Shown piece after piece: positions 16,466 through 23,841 of a DNA stretch of 52,032 bases (the stretch's first letter is position 1; each line of letters begins with the position of its first letter). Made by a program: the position numbers and the translations under genes. The stretch is taken from contig CAJUBE010000033.1 of the NCBI GenBank assembly GCA_910584725.1, positions 1 to 52,032 of the forward strand. The letters are read 5' to 3'. Source of the DNA: an uncultured Lachnospiraceae bacterium (lineage in GTDB: Bacteria > Bacillota > Clostridia > Lachnospirales > Lachnospiraceae). Below the pieces are notes generated by a model. The model was not told the origin of the DNA. It did no database searches and was given only the letters and a program-made list of their open reading frames with translations.

Positions 16466-17191
16466 TTACGCCACCCTTTCCGATCCCCTCCGATTTGTTT
16501 TACCGCTGCGGTCCTCGCGCCGTTTCAAGGAGATCTCCCACATGCTTGCCAGCGAGGAAAGCGGACAACAGACCACAAAGAACAGCAGACCGCTAATGAG
16601 ATACGCCGGCGCATAGGCTCCGCCCGTATTTTCTCCTGTCACAAAGCTGTAAGTCGTGGAAATCAGGTCCGCCCCGCCCACAATATACAGACAGGATGTA
16701 TTTTTAAAAATATTGACCACCTGATTCACCATGGGCGGCAGAATCACCTTGATGCTCTGCGGCAGTATAATGTAATACATTCTCCCCAGGTAACCGAATC
16801 CCTGGGAAAAAGCCGCCTCAAACTGGCCCTTGGGAACGGCCTCGATCCCGGCACGCACTACCTCAGCCACATAAGCGCCATGATAGATGCCGAGAGCCAG
16901 CACACCCGTCGGCAAAATCCCCAGCCCGTGCCCGGAAAACGCCAGCGCATAGTAGAGAAAGCACATCTGTAAAAGCAGCGGCGTATTCTGCACAAGCTCC
17001 ACGTAAACTCTGGCTATCGCCGCCAGCGGTTTTTTCCCGCTGGTGGCAAACAGCCCCAGTACAACCCCAATGCACAGGGAGAGCAGCAGGCCGAATCCCG
17101 CCGAAATCACAGTATTCTTAAGCCCCATCAAAAAGGTGCCCCTGTAAATCCATACCTTATTCCACGCGTTTGCCGAAAATAATCCGCCCAT
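16466..17191 (-). CDS. polar amino acid ABC transporter permease
   Basis: Second permease of the importer, 241 residues. It shows VELVQNTPLLLQMCFLYY and an EAA loop KGQFEAAFSQGFGYLGRMYYIILPQS. The C-terminus ends with a basic stretch after a Trp-containing helix. The start at 17191 (MGGLFSANAWNKVWIY) has a GAGAGAAAGATG context. It precedes the other permease by 3 bp and follows the binding protein by 59 bp, where a GAGAATGCC hairpin overlaps the binding protein's stop codon. Confidence 0.94.
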   Translation of the reverse strand: MGGLFSANAWNKVWIYRGTFLMGLKNTVISAGFGLLLSLCIGVVLGLFATSGKKPLAAIARVYVELVQNTPLLLQMCFLYYALAFSGHGLGILPTGVLALGIYHGAYVAEVVRAGIEAVPKGQFEAAFSQGFGYLGRMYYIILPQSIKVILPPMVNQVVNIFKNTSCLYIVGGADLISTTYSFVTGENTGGAYAPAYLISGLLFFVVCCPLSSLASMWEISLKRREDRSGKTNRRGSERVA

Positions 17192-17226
17192 CTTTCTCTC
17201 TCCTACTCATGTCAATCATTGCATAC

Positions 17227-17252
17227 GGAGAATGCCGCCTCTTGGCATTCTC
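17227..17252. repeat. GAGAATGCC intergenic hairpin, copy 1
   Basis: GAGAATGCC and GGCATTCTC form a perfect 9-bp stem with a 7-base loop just at the stop codon of the binding protein. The same hairpin in similar context (TACGGAGAATGCCG) is found between atpA and atpG near 38273, so it is a dispersed element rather than a gene-specific terminator. It may shape relative expression of binding protein and permeases by stabilising the upstream message. Confidence 0.65.
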
Positions 17253-18195
17253 AGTCTATTCCGTTCTCCGCAATCAATCCGTCGATGGTGCCGTCAGACA
17301 ACCACCCCGTCACCAACCCGTCCACATAGGCGCTGAATCCGGAGTCCTTCTTCGTTGCCACGCCATACTCCTGCGGCGCGAACTTCTCTTCAATGTAAGT
17401 ACGGTCGTCCGTGTGATAAACCGCCAGAATAGATTTATCTACACAGAAAGCATCCACCTCTCCCGCACTCAAAGCCGTGGAGATGGTCGGATAGTCGTCG
17501 TACTGCGCAAAGCTGATTCCGTCCGTCCATGTTGCCGGATCGAAAGTCTCCGTGTCAAAGCCATCGCCGCTGATCACGCCGTTTTCAACCATTGCCGCCA
17601 CAAGACTTCTCGCCGAAGTAGAACCCGAGGATACGCCCACCTTCTTATCCTTCAGGTCGGCAAGTCCCGCAATGCCGGAGTCGCTCTGCACCAGAACCGT
17701 CACATAATCCGTGTAGTACGGCGTGGAGAAATCCCAGCTCTGTTTCCGCTCATCCGTGATCGTAAAGGTCGCCAGCACGCAGTCGATATCACCGGAATCC
17801 AGAAGCTCCGTTCTCGTCGCCGCCGTCACCGTCGTGAACTCCACATCCACGCCCAGACTCTCCGCGATCTTCTCCGCCAGGGAAATCTCCATGCCGGAAT
17901 ACTCGCCCGTCAGCTCGTCCTGAAAGCCAAAGCCGATCACCGCGTTCTTTACGCCTACCCGGAGCACACCCCTGTCGATAATCGCCTGCACATCCGCGGA
18001 CACACCGTCAGCCGCCGCATCCTCTGCCGGCGCGTCGCTCTCCTCTGCGGCCGGCGTTTCCTCGCCCGCCTCTTCCGTCTCCGCCGCTGTCTCTGCCGGT
18101 TCCGCTGCCACCGCCGTCTGATCCGTACCGCAGCCCGTCAGGGCCATCATTGCCATTGTCATACCTAATACTGCTGCCAATACTTTCTTTTTCAT
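17251..18195 (-). CDS. amino acid ABC transporter substrate-binding lipoprotein
   Basis: Extracellular solute receptor of 314 residues, tethered by a lipid. The signal peptide MKKKVLAAVLGMTMAMMA ends in the lipobox LTGC (Cys22). An acidic, Ala/Glu-rich linker spans about 25 to 65, then comes an SBP_bac_3 domain (RGVLRVGVKNAVIGFGF, SGMEISLAEKIAESLG, DIDCVLATFTITDERK, KKVGVSSGSTS). Glu/Asp/Gln-type binding proteins share this pattern. It follows the ATPase gene after a 152-bp gap filled by a repeat and a 14-bp hairpin, and is followed by the two permeases. Confidence 0.95.
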   Translation of the reverse strand: MKKKVLAAVLGMTMAMMALTGCGTDQTAVAAEPAETAAETEEAGEETPAAEESDAPAEDAAADGVSADVQAIIDRGVLRVGVKNAVIGFGFQDELTGEYSGMEISLAEKIAESLGVDVEFTTVTAATRTELLDSGDIDCVLATFTITDERKQSWDFSTPYYTDYVTVLVQSDSGIAGLADLKDKKVGVSSGSTSARSLVAAMVENGVISGDGFDTETFDPATWTDGISFAQYDDYPTISTALSAGEVDAFCVDKSILAVYHTDDRTYIEEKFAPQEYGVATKKDSGFSAYVDGLVTGWLSDGTIDGLIAENGID

Positions 18196-18210
18196 AATCT
18201 CTCCTCCATT

Positions 18211-18300
18211 CCGAAGCGTCTTTTGCTGAGGAACGCGAGCAGAATCTCAAATTCTGCTCTGCGATCATAGGAATTTGCGACGCTCCTATAGCAAATTCCA
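18211..18300. repeat. dispersed intergenic repeat, copy R2
   Basis: Same element as at 12173-12262: ATTCCGAAGCG, GCTGAGGAACG, GAGCAGAAT with ATTCTGCTC arms, GCGATCA, then an AATTTGC / GCAAATT stem. It ends next to a separate 14-bp inverted repeat at 18301-18337. Again the ATTCCGAAGCG end touches the ribosome site of the gene that follows on the minus strand, here the binding protein. Confidence 0.75.
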
Positions 18301-18337
18301 GATTGAAAAATAAGGTCATCAGACTTATTTTTCAATC
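18301..18337. terminator. 14-bp perfect inverted repeat in the ABC operon
   Basis: GATTGAAAAATAAG and CTTATTTTTCAATC are perfect reverse complements with a 9-base loop, just after the ATPase stop codon. The arm is A/T-rich, without a GC-rich base, so it may act as a processing or partial termination site rather than a full stop. The CTTATTTTTCAATC half recurs joined to ATTCCGA at 44976-44995. Confidence 0.45.
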
Positions 18338-18347
18338 GCTCCTCCTC

Positions 18348-19073
18348 TCATTTGCGGATGATTTTTCCCAAAAAAGTTTTCAGTCTCTCGTTCTGCGGAT
18401 TTTCGAAAAATTCATCCGGCGTTCCCTCCTCCAGAATCTGCCCGTCCGCCATAAAAACCACCCGATCCGCCACCTGTCTGGCAAAGCCCATCTCATGGGT
18501 GACCACCACCATCGTAATGTTCTCTTTCGCCAGCTTAATCATAACATCCAAAACTTCCTGAATCGTCTCCGGGTCTAACGCCGAAGTCGGCTCGTCGAAA
18601 AGAATAATTTTCGACTGCATACAGAGTGCCCTGGCAATGGCGATTCTCTGCTGCTGCCCGCCGGAGAGTGTGGTTGGATAGACATGCGCCTTCTCACGCA
18701 GTCCCACCACGTCCAGATAGTGGTATGCCAGCTCCTCCGCCTCCGCCCTGCTCTTGTGATGCAGCTTCATGGGCGCCAGCGTCAGATTCTTTAACACCGA
18801 CATATGCGGATACAGATTAAACTGCTGAAACACCATGGACGTCGTCCTGCGGACAAGCTGTGTCTTATTCCTGTGTGTCAGTTCTTCCCCGTCTATGTAC
18901 ACATACCCGCCGCTCGGCTCCTCCAGAAAATTCATGCACCGTACAGTAGTAGATTTGCCGGAGCCGGACGGGCCAATAATCACCAGCTTTTCCCCTTCCT
19001 TTACTTCTAGGTTCACATCCTTGAGCACATGCAGCTCTCCAAAATATTTGTTGACATTCTCCAGTTTAATCAT
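18348..19073 (-). CDS. polar amino acid ABC transporter ATPase
   Basis: ATPase of the importer, 241 residues, cytoplasmic face of the membrane. Walker A GPSGSGKST, signature LSGGQQQR, Walker B IILFDEPTSALD and the H-loop THEMGFA are complete. The start at 19073 (MIKLENVNKYFG) is where homologues begin; the frame is open for 35 more codons upstream, but those codons fall in the leader beyond a terminator-like hairpin. It is the first gene of the array, 190 bp from a good promoter. Confidence 0.96.
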   Translation of the reverse strand: MIKLENVNKYFGELHVLKDVNLEVKEGEKLVIIGPSGSGKSTTVRCMNFLEEPSGGYVYIDGEELTHRNKTQLVRRTTSMVFQQFNLYPHMSVLKNLTLAPMKLHHKSRAEAEELAYHYLDVVGLREKAHVYPTTLSGGQQQRIAIARALCMQSKIILFDEPTSALDPETIQEVLDVMIKLAKENITMVVVTHEMGFARQVADRVVFMADGQILEEGTPDEFFENPQNERLKTFLGKIIRK

Positions 19074-19178
19074 GGCTGTTCTCTCTTTCTTTATACTGTC
19101 CGCACTGGCCGCCGTAAGCCCGCTCTCAAATATGTTCCCGTAAACACGGCGTATTTGCTTCTGCCTTTGCCTATACAC

Positions 19179-19217
19179 GAAAAAGACGCTTCCCCAAACT
19201 TTTTCGGGTGAAACGCC
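19179..19217 (-). terminator. leader terminator-like hairpin before the ABC operon
   Basis: On the minus strand GGCGTTTCACCC pairs with GGGGAAGCGTC (about 11 pairs, two of them G-U, one bulge) and is followed directly by TTTTTC. It lies between the promoter at 19271-19299 and the ATPase start, so it could attenuate the whole operon. No T-box or known riboswitch fits the roughly 50 bases in front of it. Confidence 0.5.
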
Positions 19218-19270
19218 TTTGTCTCCTTTTTTGTATAAGTGTATACATGTATAATTTTTATCTGTGTCTT

Positions 19271-19299
19271 AGTATACGGTGATAAACCACAAAAGTCAA
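19271..19299 (-). promoter_or_regulatory. sigma-A promoter of the ABC/ATP-grasp array
   Basis: TTGACT, 17 bases, TATACT on the minus strand, with start expected near 19264. The -35 box overlaps the stop codon of the upstream membrane-HAD gene. Immediately downstream are three phased GTATA-type repeats (GTATAAGT, GTATACAT, GTATAATT, plus-strand reading, about 19230-19256) that could be an operator. Confidence 0.75.
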
Positions 19300-20603
19300 G
19301 ACCTAATTTTAGTAAATATAGATAATTTTTTTAACGGCTCATACCTCTTTTTCAATTCCCGCACTACGCCGTTCTCATCACCGGGCCTGACTACCACATC
19401 ATATTTCCCGGGAATGCTGCCAAAAGTTACCATGGAAGAAACCCCCGCCATCTCCATCAAATAGCGGTTCATGTTTTCCCTCACCGCATTTTTGTTGTAA
19501 ATCTTGATGTAACTGTAGCCCGGATGTTCCTCTGACGCATACTTTAATACCTTAAGCTCCTCCGGGATCCCCTCCCCCGCCAACGCGCGGTATATTCTCT
19601 CAATATCCTCATCCGGGTATACCATCATAAAATAGACGACACCCTGAAAATCAATCTCACCCATTTTCATATAATTGCGATAGGGCGATTTCCTCATTTC
19701 ACGCAAAATGCCTTCCTGTACCTCCCCCATACTTTCTTCATAGCAGATGACCAGCACATCGTCTATAATGCAGTTTACAAAGCAGGCATACCCCATCCCG
19801 TGGACGATTTCCAGTACCCGAAGACTCCTTGCCCTAGAGATCACATACACCTTCAAATACGTGTTTTCGTTGATATCATAAAGCACCGCGCCGTCCATCG
19901 CGATCACGGGAAGCTTCAACCGGATATCCTGCGCAAATCGTAACAGGGAGGCAGGCGTGCGCATCGTGGAGAGTGTGAAGTTGAGCCCCTCATCCAGCAT
20001 ACGGTTCAGCTCCACTCTGCTGTAGTCGCTGAGTCTGCCGTTTTCATCCGCCAGCGTTTCATCTACCCCGGAAATAAAAAGAATATCCTTCCGTTTCTCC
20101 ACCGGCAGGGAAAAGACGTTCACGCCTACACCGATGAAAATACCGATCACGGTGTCCAGGAAACGATTCCAGACAAAGAGATACGGGTTGGCGTCCGCCA
20201 CATGATTTACCACAATACTCAGAAACACGACGCAAGAAAAATAGGAGGCATGTTTTTTCTTAATCAGAACCGTGGTGTAAAGCACCAGCACAATCATCCC
20301 GGATATGACTGCCGCGTTAAAAATCTGCCGCGCCGTATCCTCCAGCCGAATATGCCCTTCCAACAACAAAAACAACAGTCCGTAAGCGGCGCCTATCGCC
20401 GTTCCGGCCATTCGCTGTAATGCATTCCTCTTCGTGTCATTCCGGTAAGTCTGGATGCACCAGAGCGCGGCAAGCTGCGAATAGAAAACAATACCGGCAT
20501 CCCTTCTTAAAAAAGATACCAGATAACAGATCAGAACAGCCGCCGCTGACTTTACAATCCGCAGCCCGATCGGCGGCAACGGCATTCTCTTATGCATCCT
20601 CAT
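19296..20603 (-). CDS. aromatic-acid-exporter-like membrane domain fused to degenerate HAD domain
   Basis: A 435-residue fusion. Residues 1 to about 170 form a six-helix ArAE/FUSC-like membrane module (SAAAVLICYLVSFL, AIGAAYGLLFLLLEG, FLDTVIGIFIGVGVNVF). The rest resembles a Cof-type HAD hydrolase: ISGVDETL near 177-184, then FTLSTMRTPASLL in place of the TGR motif, and a mixed alpha/beta cap. The first catalytic Asp of DxDxT is Gly179, so phosphatase activity is doubtful. The start at 20603 lies just past the spoVG terminator with AGAGGA upstream; earlier in-frame codons run through that terminator. Substrate unknown. Confidence 0.75.
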   Translation of the reverse strand: MRMHKRMPLPPIGLRIVKSAAAVLICYLVSFLRRDAGIVFYSQLAALWCIQTYRNDTKRNALQRMAGTAIGAAYGLLFLLLEGHIRLEDTARQIFNAAVISGMIVLVLYTTVLIKKKHASYFSCVVFLSIVVNHVADANPYLFVWNRFLDTVIGIFIGVGVNVFSLPVEKRKDILFISGVDETLADENGRLSDYSRVELNRMLDEGLNFTLSTMRTPASLLRFAQDIRLKLPVIAMDGAVLYDINENTYLKVYVISRARSLRVLEIVHGMGYACFVNCIIDDVLVICYEESMGEVQEGILREMRKSPYRNYMKMGEIDFQGVVYFMMVYPDEDIERIYRALAGEGIPEELKVLKYASEEHPGYSYIKIYNKNAVRENMNRYLMEMAGVSSMVTFGSIPGKYDVVVRPGDENGVVRELKKRYEPLKKLSIFTKIRS

Positions 20604-20620
20604 TTTATCCTCTTTTCCCC

Positions 20621-20646
20621 AAAAGAAAGAGACGCTCCCGCGTCCC
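20621..20646 (-). terminator. intrinsic terminator of spoVG
   Basis: GGGACGC, loop GGGA, GCGTCTC (6-7 pairs) followed by TTTCTTTT on the minus strand, 28 bp after the spoVG stop. Confidence 0.7.
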
Positions 20647-20673
20647 TTTCCCATCGCATCATCGCATATACGT

Positions 20674-20946
20674 TTACTCACTGTTCGGTTCTAAAAGCGC
20701 TTTCTCATAGCTTTCCAGGATAATTCTCTGAATCCTGTCCCGAGTCTCGGAATTAATCGGATGCGCAATATCGCGATACTCACCGTCCGATGCCTTCTTA
20801 CTCGGCATAGCTATGAACAGGCCCTTTTCGCCTTCAATTACTTTAATGTCATGAACCACAAATTCATCGTCGATCGTGATCGAGACGATTGCCTTCATCT
20901 TGCTGTCTTGAGTCATTTTACGCACGCGGACATCAGTAATTCTCAT
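20674..20946 (-). CDS. spoVG: septation/sporulation regulator SpoVG
   Basis: A small RNA/DNA-binding regulator of 90 residues, involved in sporulation and cell division control in Firmicutes. The protein starts MRITDVRVRKM, close to the family's MEVTDVRLRRV, and continues with GLFIAMPSKK and YRDIAHPINSETR, the SpoVG hallmark. The ATG at 20946 has GGAGG 9 bases upstream; a longer frame starting at 20967 would include that site and is rejected. It has its own promoter at 21134-21162 and terminator at 20621-20646. Confidence 0.97.
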   Translation of the reverse strand: MRITDVRVRKMTQDSKMKAIVSITIDDEFVVHDIKVIEGEKGLFIAMPSKKASDGEYRDIAHPINSETRDRIQRIILESYEKALLEPNSE

Positions 20947-21133
20947 GAAGCTCAGCCTCCTTATCATATGATACCGATATGATATCTACCGGTTTTCACA
21001 AGCTTTCTACACAAGTCATACTCATCAAGCCACGTAGCTTGTAATAATATTTACCTAAGATTATGCCCCTCTTACAGACAACTTAATTCTTCTTAGCAAT
21101 CACCCCTCATCCCTTTTAACACATATCTTGCAT

Positions 21134-21162
21134 ATCATAACATAAATCAGCCGTTTGGTCAA
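21134..21162 (-). promoter_or_regulatory. promoter of spoVG
   Basis: TTGACC, 17 bases, TATGAT on the minus strand. The -35 box overlaps the last codon of glgD. The predicted leader is about 180 bases long and includes the palindrome-like ATGATACCGATATGATA just before the ribosome site. Confidence 0.65.
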
Positions 21163-22277
21163 AGTGAATATCTGTCGTTATGTTCCACCACAATTTCAAT
21201 CCCCTCTTCCCCCTTATGGTAGGAATTTGCGCGGATCGTTCCCCTGCTCTCCACAATGCAGTTCTCGATATGCGTGTTATCGCCGATATACACATCATTC
21301 AAAATGATGGAATTTTTGATATAGCAGTTGCTTCCGATATAGGTTTCCTTAAAGATCACGGAATCCTCCACCGTGCCGTTGACAATACAGCCGCTGGAAA
21401 TCAGGCTGTTTTTAATCTTGGCGCCCACATTATATTTCGCAGGCGGCAGATCATCCACCTTGGAATAAACATCCGGGTACTGCTTGAAAAAGTAATCCCT
21501 GATCTCCGGTTTGAGGAAATCCATGTTCGTCTTGAAGTAATCCTCCACGGTAGCAATATTGCTCCAGTAGTCTTTCAGCTTATAGCCGTAAATCCTCTTC
21601 TGGTTCTTGTAGCGGATCAGAATATCCTTCACGAAATCATAGCGATCCTCTTCCCTGCACTTCTCGATCATCTCGATCAGCATTCTTCTTCTCACTACAT
21701 AGATACCGCAGGAAATCGTGTTGGACTTCGCCACCACAGGTTTTTCCTCAAATTCCTCGATGCGGCTGTCCTCGTTCATCTTAAGCGTACCGAAGCGCTC
21801 CACATTGGCATCCGGAGCCAGATCCTTGCAGACCACGGTGATGTCCGCCTTCTTCTCGATATGATACTCGAGAAGCTTATTATAATCCATCTTGTAGACG
21901 CAGTCACCGGAAACAATTACCACATAAGGCTCATGGCTGTTCTTTAAGAAAGACAGATTCTGCGCGATCGCATCCGCCGTACCTCTGTACCAGGCGTTGC
22001 TCTCCGCCGTCACCGCAGGCGTCTCCACGAACAGGCCGCCCTGCTTGCGTCCGAAATCCCACCACTTGGACGAGCTCAAATGCTCGTTCAGGCTGCCCGC
22101 GTTGTACTGCGTAAGCACAGCCACTTTATTGATATGGGAGTTGGACATATTACTCAGCGCAAAGTCGATACTTCTGTAGCTTCCCGCTATGGGCATCGCG
22201 CAGACCGCACGCTTCTGGGTCAGCTGCCTGATCCTGTGATTATTACCACCTGCTAAGATAATTCCGATTGCTCTCAC
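21159..22277 (-). CDS. glgD: glucose-1-phosphate adenylyltransferase subunit GlgD
   Basis: Second subunit of ADP-glucose pyrophosphorylase for glycogen synthesis, 372 residues. The nucleotidyltransferase domain begins AIGIILAGGNNHRI, lacking the GxGxRL loop of the catalytic GlgC, as is normal for GlgD, which is regarded as a regulatory partner. The C-terminal third is a left-handed beta-helix (GSNCYIKNSIILNDVYIG). It starts with GTG, overlapping the glgC stop codon by four bases, so the subunits are coupled. Confidence 0.96.
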   Translation of the reverse strand: MRAIGIILAGGNNHRIRQLTQKRAVCAMPIAGSYRSIDFALSNMSNSHINKVAVLTQYNAGSLNEHLSSSKWWDFGRKQGGLFVETPAVTAESNAWYRGTADAIAQNLSFLKNSHEPYVVIVSGDCVYKMDYNKLLEYHIEKKADITVVCKDLAPDANVERFGTLKMNEDSRIEEFEEKPVVAKSNTISCGIYVVRRRMLIEMIEKCREEDRYDFVKDILIRYKNQKRIYGYKLKDYWSNIATVEDYFKTNMDFLKPEIRDYFFKQYPDVYSKVDDLPPAKYNVGAKIKNSLISSGCIVNGTVEDSVIFKETYIGSNCYIKNSIILNDVYIGDNTHIENCIVESRGTIRANSYHKGEEGIEIVVEHNDRYSL

Positions 22278-23548
22278 GATTTATCACCTGCCTTAATCAA
22301 AGTTTTGCCGCTGGGAAGATATGCATCCGGATAATCATCATGCGTAGTCACGCCGAATACCACCGAATTTTTCCCCACGCTCACCCCTTTCGGGATCACG
22401 CTCTTCTCGCCTACCGTCACCAGCTCGTGGTCGTAGATACCCGGGTCTGTCTCATTGGGAACGGCATCCCCGACGCCCAGCTTCACATTATCCTGAATCT
22501 CTGCGTTCTCCGCCACAACCGCCTTATAAAGCTCGCAGTTTTCCCCGATCCGGGTCTGGTTCATAACGATGGAATCCCGGATCACCGTGCCGGCCCCGAC
22601 GGTAACGCCGCAACCGATCACGGAATTGTAAACCTGTCCACAGATTTCGCAGCCTTCACCGATAATACTCTTCTCCACCACGCTGTCCGACGACAGATAC
22701 TGCGGCGGCAGGATCTCGCTCTTGGTGTATATCTTCCAATATTCCTCATAGAGATTAAACTCGGGCACAATGTCGATCAGCTCCATGTTCGCTTCCCAGA
22801 AGGAGTGAAGCGTCCCCACATCCTTCCAGTACCCGTTAAACTCATAGGCATAAAGAGGTGCGCCTTTCTTATGGCAGTAAGGAATCAGATGCTTACCGAA
22901 ATCTAATCCCGGCTGTTCCGAATTGGCGAGCAGCGCCTCCTTTAGCGTCTTCCAGTTAAAGATATAAATACCCATGGACGCCAGATTGCTGCGCGGATTG
23001 GCCGGTTTCTCCTCAAAGTCCGTGATCCTGCGGTTCTCATCGGTAATCATAATACCGAAACGCTTCGCCTCTTCCATCGGAACCGGCATAACCGCGATGG
23101 TCACTTCCGCGCCGTTCTGCTTATGGAAATCGAGCATCACTTCATAATCCATCTTATAGATATGATCCCCGGAAAGGATCAGCACATAGTCCGGATTAAA
23201 GGTCTCCATGTAGTCGATATTTTGATATATCGCATTTGCCGTACCGGTGTACCATTCACTGTTCGTACTCTTTTCATAGGGCGGCAGAACCGTAACGCCG
23301 CCGATATTTCTGTCCAGATCCCAGGGTATACCGATACCGATATGTGTATTCAGCCTGAGGGGCTGATACTGCGTCAGCACGCCTACCGTGTCAACGCCTG
23401 AATTAATACAGTTACTGAGTGGGAAGTCGATAATCCGGTACTTACTTCCAAAGGACACCGCAGGCTTGGCCACCTTCGACGTGAGCACTCCCAATCTGCT
23501 TCCCTGACCGCCAGCTAAAAGCATGGCAATCATTTCTTTCTTTACCAT
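22274..23548 (-). CDS. glgC: glucose-1-phosphate adenylyltransferase GlgC
   Basis: Catalytic subunit, forms ADP-glucose from glucose-1-phosphate and ATP. The 424-residue protein begins MVKKEMIAMLLAGGQGSRLG with the complete nucleotide-binding loop; IIDFPLSNCINSG, WYTGTANAIYQN and LSGDHIYKMDY are further GlgC motifs, and the C-terminus is a beta-helix. The ATG at 23548 follows GAGGTGATAAAG; a GTG three codons earlier would overlap that site. A long AT-rich divergent region separates it from murC, with an extended -10 (TGGTATACT) at about 23622-23630 as a possible promoter. Confidence 0.97.
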   Translation of the reverse strand: MVKKEMIAMLLAGGQGSRLGVLTSKVAKPAVSFGSKYRIIDFPLSNCINSGVDTVGVLTQYQPLRLNTHIGIGIPWDLDRNIGGVTVLPPYEKSTNSEWYTGTANAIYQNIDYMETFNPDYVLILSGDHIYKMDYEVMLDFHKQNGAEVTIAVMPVPMEEAKRFGIMITDENRRITDFEEKPANPRSNLASMGIYIFNWKTLKEALLANSEQPGLDFGKHLIPYCHKKGAPLYAYEFNGYWKDVGTLHSFWEANMELIDIVPEFNLYEEYWKIYTKSEILPPQYLSSDSVVEKSIIGEGCEICGQVYNSVIGCGVTVGAGTVIRDSIVMNQTRIGENCELYKAVVAENAEIQDNVKLGVGDAVPNETDPGIYDHELVTVGEKSVIPKGVSVGKNSVVFGVTTHDDYPDAYLPSGKTLIKAGDKS

Positions 23549-23781
23549 CTTTATCACCTCTTATTTCTTAATATTATATTTTTCATAGCTGTATCTATCA
23601 CAAAACCATACCTGTATGTAAAGTATACCACAAGCTGACTAAAAACTGAATACAATTTACAAGAATTCTCTGTTTTTAGTCCTTTTGATATATTAATAAT
23701 ATACAATATTTTATTTCTTTTTTCAATGTCTTTGTTAATTTTTACATATTAACCTGTTTTCTAGCATTTCTTAACTTTATA

Positions 23782-23810
23782 TTGGTTTTTTCCCGTGAAA
23801 TGAGTATAAT
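23782..23810 (+). promoter_or_regulatory. promoter of murC
   Basis: TTGGTT, 17 bases, TATAAT, ending 31 bases before the murC ATG. Confidence 0.7.
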
Positions 23811-23841
23811 ACTAGTAAAAACTGTAAAAGGGAGATACCCC

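Noticed and set aside
19073..19264. T-box or other known riboswitch before the ABC importer
   Set aside because: Only about 50 bases precede the terminator hairpin and no T-box sequence (TGGNACCGCG-type) is present.
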